Shown here: in pieces, positions 58,583-64,000 of the stretch
How positions within the stretch are numbered: the first letter of the stretch is position 1
How the letters are laid out: every line of letters begins with the position of its first letter
Source: Borreliella mayonii
GTDB lineage: Bacteria; Spirochaetota; Spirochaetia; Borreliales; Borreliaceae
NCBI RefSeq assembly: GCF_001945665.1
Contig: NZ_CP015780.1
Span: forward strand, 124,001 to 188,000
Length of the DNA stretch: 64,000 nt
Reading direction: 5' to 3'
The notes under the pieces: generated by a model
What the model saw: only the letters and a program-made list of their open reading frames with translations
Told to the model about the DNA's origin: nothing
The model's database searches: none
Translations under genes and position numbers: made by a program

Positions 58583-59977
58583 TTATTTCCCCAAACAAAA
58601 ATTCTTAAACATATTGTCAAGAACATCTTCACTGCTAACTTCTCCTGTTATTTCCCCTAAACAGTTAATAATCTCATAAGCATCAAATGCTAACATATCA
58701 TAACTTACTTGGTGATCAATTTTACTAAGTAAATCTAAAATCAAAGCATAAGCTTTCTCTAAAAGCTGCACCTGACGACTTGATGATATTATTATATCAT
58801 CAAGCCCAATCTCTACTCTCTCATAAGAGATTAAATCCTTTATTTTTTCATAAAGAATATCTATTCCTTCTAAATTTTTAGTACTAATCATTATTAAATT
58901 TGAAGAATTTAAGACGTTTGAGCGAACAAATTCCTCAGTGGATTTATTTATCTTTAAGTCTATCTTATTCAAAACAAACAATATTTTACTATTAGATTTA
59001 TTTGAATCAATAAATAAGAAATCATCTCTTGTTAAATCTGAACTAACATCAATCACATAAATTACTAAAGATGCTTCCTTTATTAAAGAATTACTTTTTT
59101 CAATTCCTAATCTCTCAACAAAATCATCAGCATCTCTGAGTCCTGCTGTATCAAAAAGATTAAATAAAATACCATCAAGCTCAAAACTTGCTTCAATATA
59201 ATCTCTTGTAGTCCCTGGATATGAAGAGACAATTGATCTATCTTTTTTGAGAAACAAATTAAATAACGAAGACTTTCCAGCATTAACAGAGCCTGCTAAA
59301 ACCAAAGCAACACCACGATCAATTTTTTCATAAACCTTATAAGAATTAATTAATTTTTTAAGCTCAGCTTTGCTACTTAAAATTAAGTCAAAAGGAATGC
59401 TAATCTCATGATCATCAACCTCATAATCAAGATAAACACTAACAGCTGAGAGAAAATCTAAAATACATTTTTTTATTGCATCTATTTTAACAAACAAAGC
59501 TCCAGAAAGTTTATTAACTGCAAGAGAATAAGTTTTATTAGTCTTGGCAAAAATAATCTCATGAATTGCTTCTGCCTTTGTAAGATCAATCTTTTTAGCA
59601 AGAAATGCTCGCAAAGTAAATTCGCCAGGCTCAGCCATCCTAAACCCACTTTTTAAAAACAAATCTATAATCTTTTTAATCCCAATCACAGAACCATGTG
59701 CCATAACTTCAATAGCATCTTGCCCCGTAAAGCTTTTTGGTGCTCGATATAAACAAACAACAACTTCATCTACCTTGCAATCATTCTCATTATCTAATAT
59801 ATAACCATAATGAATCGTATTTCCAGGTGCTGAATTGAGAGCTGAAGGATTTGAAAAAATTTTAGAAAATTTAGATATAGAAGAAGAACCACTGCTACGA
59901 ATCACACATAAGGCGCTACTTAAAAAAGGTGTTGCAAGAGCTACAATATCATCATCTCTCTCAAAAAACTTACTCAT
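58583..59977 (-). CDS. mnmE: tRNA modification GTPase MnmE (TrmE/ThdF)
   Basis: GTPase that with MnmG installs the cmnm5 group on tRNA wobble uridine. 464 residues: N-terminal formyl-THF-binding domain ([18 protein letters not shown]), helical domain, and G domain with G1 [10 protein letters not shown]2 PGTTRDY, G3 DTAGLRD and G4 NKID. It ends CLGK, matching the family C-x-G-K C-terminus needed for catalysis. First gene of the long minus-strand run down to 48.7 kb and divergent from the flagellar genes. Confidence 0.96.
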   Translation of the reverse strand: MSKFFERDDDIVALATPFLSSALCVIRSSGSSSISKFSKIFSNPSALNSAPGNTIHYGYILDNENDCKVDEVVVCLYRAPKSFTGQDAIEVMAHGSVIGIKKIIDLFLKSGFRMAEPGEFTLRAFLAKKIDLTKAEAIHEIIFAKTNKTYSLAVNKLSGALFVKIDAIKKCILDFLSAVSVYLDYEVDDHEISIPFDLILSSKAELKKLINSYKVYEKIDRGVALVLAGSVNAGKSSLFNLFLKKDRSIVSSYPGTTRDYIEASFELDGILFNLFDTAGLRDADDFVERLGIEKSNSLIKEASLVIYVIDVSSDLTRDDFLFIDSNKSNSKILFVLNKIDLKINKSTEEFVRSNVLNSSNLIMISTKNLEGIDILYEKIKDLISYERVEIGLDDIIISSSRQVQLLEKAYALILDLLSKIDHQVSYDMLAFDAYEIINCLGEITGEVSSEDVLDNMFKNFCLGK

Positions 59978-60018
59978 ACTTTAATGTATTATAACATAAT
60001 AAAAAAGACAAAATTGAT

Positions 60019-60047
60019 TTGTAAATATGTTTATAATAGCTTATAAT
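60019..60047 (+). promoter_or_regulatory. Putative sigma-70 promoter of the flgN-flgK-flgL-fliW operon
   Basis: TTGTAA (60019-60024), a 17-base spacer and TATAAT (60042-60047). The transcript start would be some six bases before the ATG at 60061, leaving no room for a Shine-Dalgarno. A second TATAAT at 60032-60037 has no matching -35. Confidence 0.5.
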
Positions 60048-60060
60048 TAATTTTATAAAA

Positions 60061-60555
60061 ATGAAAACAAAACTTGAAACTGAACTAAAAGAAGTCTTAA
60101 AAAAAGAACTTCTCTTGGTAGAAGAAATATATAATTCATACTTAAAAATAAAAGAAAATATCGAAAATAAAAATGAAATAGAGCTTAAAGAAGTTGCAAA
60201 CAAAACAAAAAAATTGCTTGAAAATTTTAAAGAAATTGAAAGCAAAAGAGATGAAATTTGGAAAAAATTTACCAAAAATGAAAACTTTAAGTCAACTTAC
60301 GAAGCTGTAGAAAAATTGACTACAATTTACAAAAAAGAAATATACGACTATCTACACAAATTGAAAATTGGAATACTGAATATTAAAAATTTAAACTACA
60401 TAATACAAAACTATGTAAACACGTCCCTTGACATGTTATCAATAATATTCCAAGATATCCAAGAAAGCGTAGAAAATGTAACTTACAAAAACCCTTACGG
60501 GCCAAAAATTGGACGCTTAAACGAAGCTTCCGTTTTAATAAATAAAAAACTTTAA
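60061..60555 (+). CDS. FlgN-like flagellar chaperone (putative)
   Basis: 164 residues, almost wholly helical and charged ([40 protein letters not shown]), with a weakly amphipathic C-terminal part and ending [16 protein letters not shown]. No signal peptide. Size, helicity and position just before flgK fit FlgN, the export chaperone for the hook-filament junction proteins FlgK and FlgL; sequence similarity in this family is too low to confirm by eye. No ribosome binding site precedes the ATG. Confidence 0.65.
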   Translation: MKTKLETELKEVLKKELLLVEEIYNSYLKIKENIENKNEIELKEVANKTKKLLENFKEIESKRDEIWKKFTKNENFKSTYEAVEKLTTIYKKEIYDYLHKLKIGILNIKNLNYIIQNYVNTSLDMLSIIFQDIQESVENVTYKNPYGPKIGRLNEASVLINKKL

Positions 60556-60566
60556 AGGAGTTTAGA

Positions 60567-62450
60567 GTGGATTCAACATTTTCAGGAATAGAAATTGGCA
60601 AAAGAAGTTTATTTGCACATAAAGATGCTATGAATACAGTTGGACACAATTTATCCAATGCTACAAAGCCTGGATATTCAAGGCAAAGAGTAATAATGAA
60701 AACCGAAACTCCTCTTTATGCTCCACAATTAAACAGAGCCAAAAAACAAGGACAATTAGGCCAGGGAATCGTGGTTCAATCTATAGACAGGGTAAAAGAT
60801 GAACTGCTTAATACAAGAATTATTGAAGAATCGCACCGACTAGGATACTGGACTTCACAAGACAAGTTTATATCAATATTAGAAGATGTTTATAACGAAC
60901 CTGAGGATCAATCAATAAGAAAAAGATTAAATGATTTTTGGGAAAGTTGGCACGATCTAGCAAATCAACCACAAGGTTTAGCAGAAAGAAAAATAATTCT
61001 AGAAAGAGGCAAATCTTTTTGCGAAGGAATAAGAAATAGATTCCATTCGCTTGAAAGAATTTACATAATGGCAAATGATGAAATAAAAATTACAACAGAT
61101 GAGGCAAACAATTACATTAGAAACATTGCAAATCTTAATAAACAAATTGCAAAATCTCAAGCAATGAAAGATAATCCAAATGACTTAATGGATGCAAGAG
61201 ACTTAATGGTTGAAAAATTAGGCAATATAATAAGTATATCAATTGAAAACAAACAAGATCCCAATGAATTTTTAATCCACTCAGAAGGAAGACACCTTGT
61301 GCAAGGTTCAATTGCGAATGAATTTAAACTAGAAGCTACAAACGGTCCCACCAGAACTAGATGGAACATTTTGTGGGCAAATAATGACAAAGCTTACCTT
61401 AAAACGGGAAAGCTGGGATCTTTGCTTAACATAAGAGATGAAGGGGTTAAAAATGAAATCAATGAACTAAATAATATAGCTGTCAACATTATAGAGATTG
61501 TTAACGAAATACATGAAGCAGGACATGGAATGGACAAAAAAAATGGAAGAAGCTTTTTTTCTCAAGAACTAAAACTAACTGATGATCGAGGCAGATATGA
61601 TACTAACGGAAATGGCCAGTTTGATTCAGTTCATATTTTCAAAATTAACAGCACAAACGAAATATTTCCAGAAGAAAAATTAGGATTTTATGGAACTCTT
61701 AAATTTGGGGCTACAAATAGCAATGAGATTATAGAAATACCCTACAATGCTCCAGATACGGTTCAAGATGTGATAAATAGAATAAACAATTCCGATTCAC
61801 AAGTTACAGCAAGAATTAACTCAGAAGGCAAGCTTGAAATCAAAGCAGTTAAAGAACAAGAAGATGAGAACATAACATTTAGAATTAAACATATAGAAGA
61901 TTCTGGATTATTTCTAACAAAATATACAGGAATATTAAATACATCTGGACCTGAAGGAGCTTATGATTATAAAAATATTGACACAACAGGCAAATTGGCG
62001 CTCAAATCAACTTATTCAATCTCACCTCTAAAAAATCCTGCAGCATGGATAAAAGTTGCAGACACAATAGACTCAGATCCCTCAAAAATAGCATCAGGAA
62101 TTAGAAATCCAACAAATGAAATATCTATTGGAGATAACCAAGCAGCGCTAAGAATCTCCTCTTTTGGAAATTCTCAGATTATGATTGGCAAAAATTTAAC
62201 ACTAAATGATTACTTTGCAAATACAGCATCAAATATAGCAATAAAAGGACAAATTTCAGAAATCACAAAAGAAAGCCAATCTCAAATACTAAAAGATTTA
62301 ACAGATCTAAGAATGTCTATTTCTGGAGTAAACAAAGATGAAGAACTTGCAAACATGATCGAATTTCAACAGGCATTTATTGCAGCAAGTAAATTTATCA
62401 CTGTTTCTACTGAACTAATAGACACAGTAATAAATAAAATGGGAGTATGA
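60567..62450 (+). CDS. flgK: Flagellar hook-associated protein 1, FlgK
   Basis: First hook-filament junction protein. The 627-residue protein has the conserved start [20 protein letters not shown] and [17 protein letters not shown], and the C-terminal coiled coil [22 protein letters not shown] typical of rod/hook axial proteins. The start is a GTG at 60567, seven bases after AAAGGAG. The stop overlaps an ATG of flgL. Exported by the flagellar type III system without a signal peptide. Confidence 0.95.
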   Translation: MDSTFSGIEIGKRSLFAHKDAMNTVGHNLSNATKPGYSRQRVIMKTETPLYAPQLNRAKKQGQLGQGIVVQSIDRVKDELLNTRIIEESHRLGYWTSQDKFISILEDVYNEPEDQSIRKRLNDFWESWHDLANQPQGLAERKIILERGKSFCEGIRNRFHSLERIYIMANDEIKITTDEANNYIRNIANLNKQIAKSQAMKDNPNDLMDARDLMVEKLGNIISISIENKQDPNEFLIHSEGRHLVQGSIANEFKLEATNGPTRTRWNILWANNDKAYLKTGKLGSLLNIRDEGVKNEINELNNIAVNIIEIVNEIHEAGHGMDKKNGRSFFSQELKLTDDRGRYDTNGNGQFDSVHIFKINSTNEIFPEEKLGFYGTLKFGATNSNEIIEIPYNAPDTVQDVINRINNSDSQVTARINSEGKLEIKAVKEQEDENITFRIKHIEDSGLFLTKYTGILNTSGPEGAYDYKNIDTTGKLALKSTYSISPLKNPAAWIKVADTIDSDPSKIASGIRNPTNEISIGDNQAALRISSFGNSQIMIGKNLTLNDYFANTASNIAIKGQISEITKESQSQILKDLTDLRMSISGVNKDEELANMIEFQQAFIAASKFITVSTELIDTVINKMGV

Positions 62451-62452
62451 GC

Positions 62453-63724
62453 ATGATAAATAGAGTAAGTCATCCATTAACATATGAAAATTTTAAAACC
62501 TCTACAGCAGAGCAAGAGTCTAAAATTACAAAACTTTTAGAAAACTTATACAAAGGTAAAAGGATTATAAAACTAAGAAACGATCCAACAGGTGTTAATC
62601 ACGCAATAAGGCTAGATAACGACATATTTAAAATTAATGTATACATAAAAAATATTGGTATTTCTAAAGGCAACCTAAGGTATACGGAAGGATATTTACA
62701 ATCTCTTACAAATATTTTAACACGAGCTAAAGAAATTGCCGTTCAGGGAGCAAGCGGAACTTATGAAGCAGATGATAAAAAAATGATATCAAAAGAAGTA
62801 AATGCTTTGCTTGAAGATGTTGTTGCAATAGCAAACGCCAAAGGACCTGATGGATACAGCATATTCTCAGGGACTAAAATTGATAGCGAGGCGTTTAAGG
62901 TGACTAGAGAGAATAAAATAAGCAAAACAAGCAAAGACGGTGCAGGCCCCCAAATAATCAAAGTAGAATACAATGGCAACCAAGCTGAAAAAAAAACAGA
63001 AGTATACAATGACGTGTATATGTCAAATAATTATCCTGGGAATACAATATTTTTCTTACAGAACCAAAATATTATCTCATCAATAAACACTAATGGATTT
63101 GCCGTAAAAGAAAATACAAAAATTTATATTGACAATATTGAGATAGGACTAACAAAAGGAGACACTGCTCTTGATATTGTTGCAAAAATCAATGAATCTT
63201 CAGCACCTGTTGAAGCAAGCATTGATCCGATTTTAAACTCATTGTCAATCAAAACTACAACTCCACACCAAATTTGGATAACAGAAGAAAAAGAATCAAA
63301 TGTTTTACAAACACTTGGAATACTTACTAAAAACAATGACACCAAACTACCTCCTTACAACCTTTCTAGTAGTACAGAAGTTAGAAGCAGGTCTATTTTC
63401 GATGCGCTTATTGAGCTTAGAGACACACTTTACAATAACAAAGAAGAGCTTGTTGGAAGTAGAAGCCTGGCAGAAATTGACGAAAGCTTAAAAAGATTAC
63501 TTACATCCGTTGCAGATCTTGGAGCAAAAGAAAATAGACTTGATAGAAGCTATGAAAGAATAAGCAAAGAGGCTGCAGACATGAAAGAAGATATGGTCCA
63601 ATACACCGATCTTGACGTAACAAAAGCAATAACAAATTTAAATATGGCAAGCTTAGCTTATCAAGTATCTATAGGAATCTCTGCTAAAATAATGCAAACA
63701 ACTTTATTGGATTTTATAAAATAG
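62453..63724 (+). CDS. flgL: Flagellar hook-associated protein 3, FlgL
   Basis: Second junction protein, adjoining the filament. The protein (423 residues from this start) has flagellin-like ends: [14 protein letters not shown] and [14 protein letters not shown] at the N-terminus, and [20 protein letters not shown] at the C-terminus. The ATG at 62453 is chosen because GGGAG lies seven bases before it; the ATG at 62447 is only one base away from that sequence. It is coupled to flgK by overlap and followed by fliW. Confidence 0.94.
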   Translation: MINRVSHPLTYENFKTSTAEQESKITKLLENLYKGKRIIKLRNDPTGVNHAIRLDNDIFKINVYIKNIGISKGNLRYTEGYLQSLTNILTRAKEIAVQGASGTYEADDKKMISKEVNALLEDVVAIANAKGPDGYSIFSGTKIDSEAFKVTRENKISKTSKDGAGPQIIKVEYNGNQAEKKTEVYNDVYMSNNYPGNTIFFLQNQNIISSINTNGFAVKENTKIYIDNIEIGLTKGDTALDIVAKINESSAPVEASIDPILNSLSIKTTTPHQIWITEEKESNVLQTLGILTKNNDTKLPPYNLSSSTEVRSRSIFDALIELRDTLYNNKEELVGSRSLAEIDESLKRLLTSVADLGAKENRLDRSYERISKEAADMKEDMVQYTDLDVTKAITNLNMASLAYQVSIGISAKIMQTTLLDFIK

Positions 63725-63725
63725 A

Positions 63726-64000
63726 ATGATAAATGAAAAAAGCATAGAATTTGATTTTCCCGAAGGAATACTTGGATTTGAAAACATTAAAAAATTTATA
63801 ATAAAAGACTCTAAATACAAGCCTTTTTCTATTATGCAATCCATCAATAAAGACGTAAGTTTTTTGGTGACATCTCCTTTAAACTTTTTAAGCGAATACT
63901 TGCCAAATATCCAGGAAAAGGATTGGTTGGACATTAAAGCAAAAGCAGAAGATGAAAAAGTTATACTATGCATAATTAATATGCATGTTAATGATTATAA
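63726..64000 (+). CDS. fliW: Flagellar assembly factor FliW (partial, 3' end outside window)
   Basis: 91 codons are visible, beginning [20 protein letters not shown], the recognised FliW opening (F-x-x-G-I-x-G-F). It then reads [20 protein letters not shown] and [10 protein letters not shown] before the edge. FliW binds CsrA and relieves its repression of flagellin translation; csrA is expected next, outside the window. The ATG is one base after the flgL stop, so it is coupled to flgL. flaB, the presumed target, lies 38 kb to the left. Confidence 0.93.
   Translation, partial: MINEKSIEFDFPEGILGFENIKKFIIKDSKYKPFSIMQSINKDVSFLVTSPLNFLSEYLPNIQEKDWLDIKAKAEDEKVILCIINMHVNDY

Overview
This window is a stretch of the linear chromosome of a Lyme-group Borrelia (Borreliella, B. 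burgdorferi sensu lato). The evidence is the very AT-rich coding sequence, a FlaB flagellin that is nearly the B. burgdorferi protein, and a gene order that (from memory) follows BB0127 to BB0183 of strain B31 from rpsA to fliW. Species is not resolved: the FlaB middle region has small differences from the B31 sequence I remember. I see no tRNA, rRNA, IS element, phage or CRISPR array, so this is core chromosome rather than an accessory island.

Layout. 1-8.1 kb (minus strand): rpsA (cut by the window edge), cmk, an RsuA-type pseudouridine synthase, a divergent ScpA kleisin, a broken recA, greA fused to a very long helical-repeat region, and a TPR protein. 8.3-14.8 kb: TPR membrane protein, hisS, a PASTA-bearing class B PBP, and a long-chain acyl-CoA synthetase. 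14.8-15.5 kb: gene-poor, with a probable frameshifted small gene. 15.5-21.3 kb: RND efflux operon besC-besA-besB plus a small transporter-associated protein. 21.4-24.6 kb: yidD and the glycine betaine/proline ABC operon proV-proW-proX. 24.7-27.9 kb: flaB and fliD. 28-33.5 kb: nagA-nagB, and secA-sodA. 33.6-38.4 kb: a lipoprotein operon, two S2-antigen-like paralogues and alr. 38.4-45 kb: a secreted YD-like repeat protein, a 55-residue gene, a large unknown protein, a Na/Ca-type exchanger and a glycosidase-like secreted protein. 45-48.7 kb: malQ, an OmpA-like protein, dksA, infA. 48.7-60 kb (minus strand): a dense run mnmE-mnmG-rsmG-moxR-DUF58-Bat/von Willebrand genes. 60-64 kb (plus strand): flgN-like, flgK, flgL and the start of fliW.

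The most striking observation is recA (3423-4431). It carries three separate lesions: a duplicated GAT that makes an in-frame TGA, a 34-codon in-frame deletion just after the DAEH motif, and a one-base insertion in an A run near the 3' end. No functional RecA can come from this copy as read; strain biology and sequence error both need to be considered.

Other points worth attention: an AGGA-loop hairpin in the flaB leader that looks like a CsrA site, with fliW (the CsrA antagonist in other bacteria) in the same window; several plus-strand genes whose -10 box sits almost on the start codon with no Shine-Dalgarno; a perfect 16-bp inverted repeat abutting the ribosome binding site of a 55-residue gene; an apparent BatD-BatE fusion; and a 5-codon mini-ORF coupled to alr. 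Gene functions come from motif recognition and memory of families; no searches were run.
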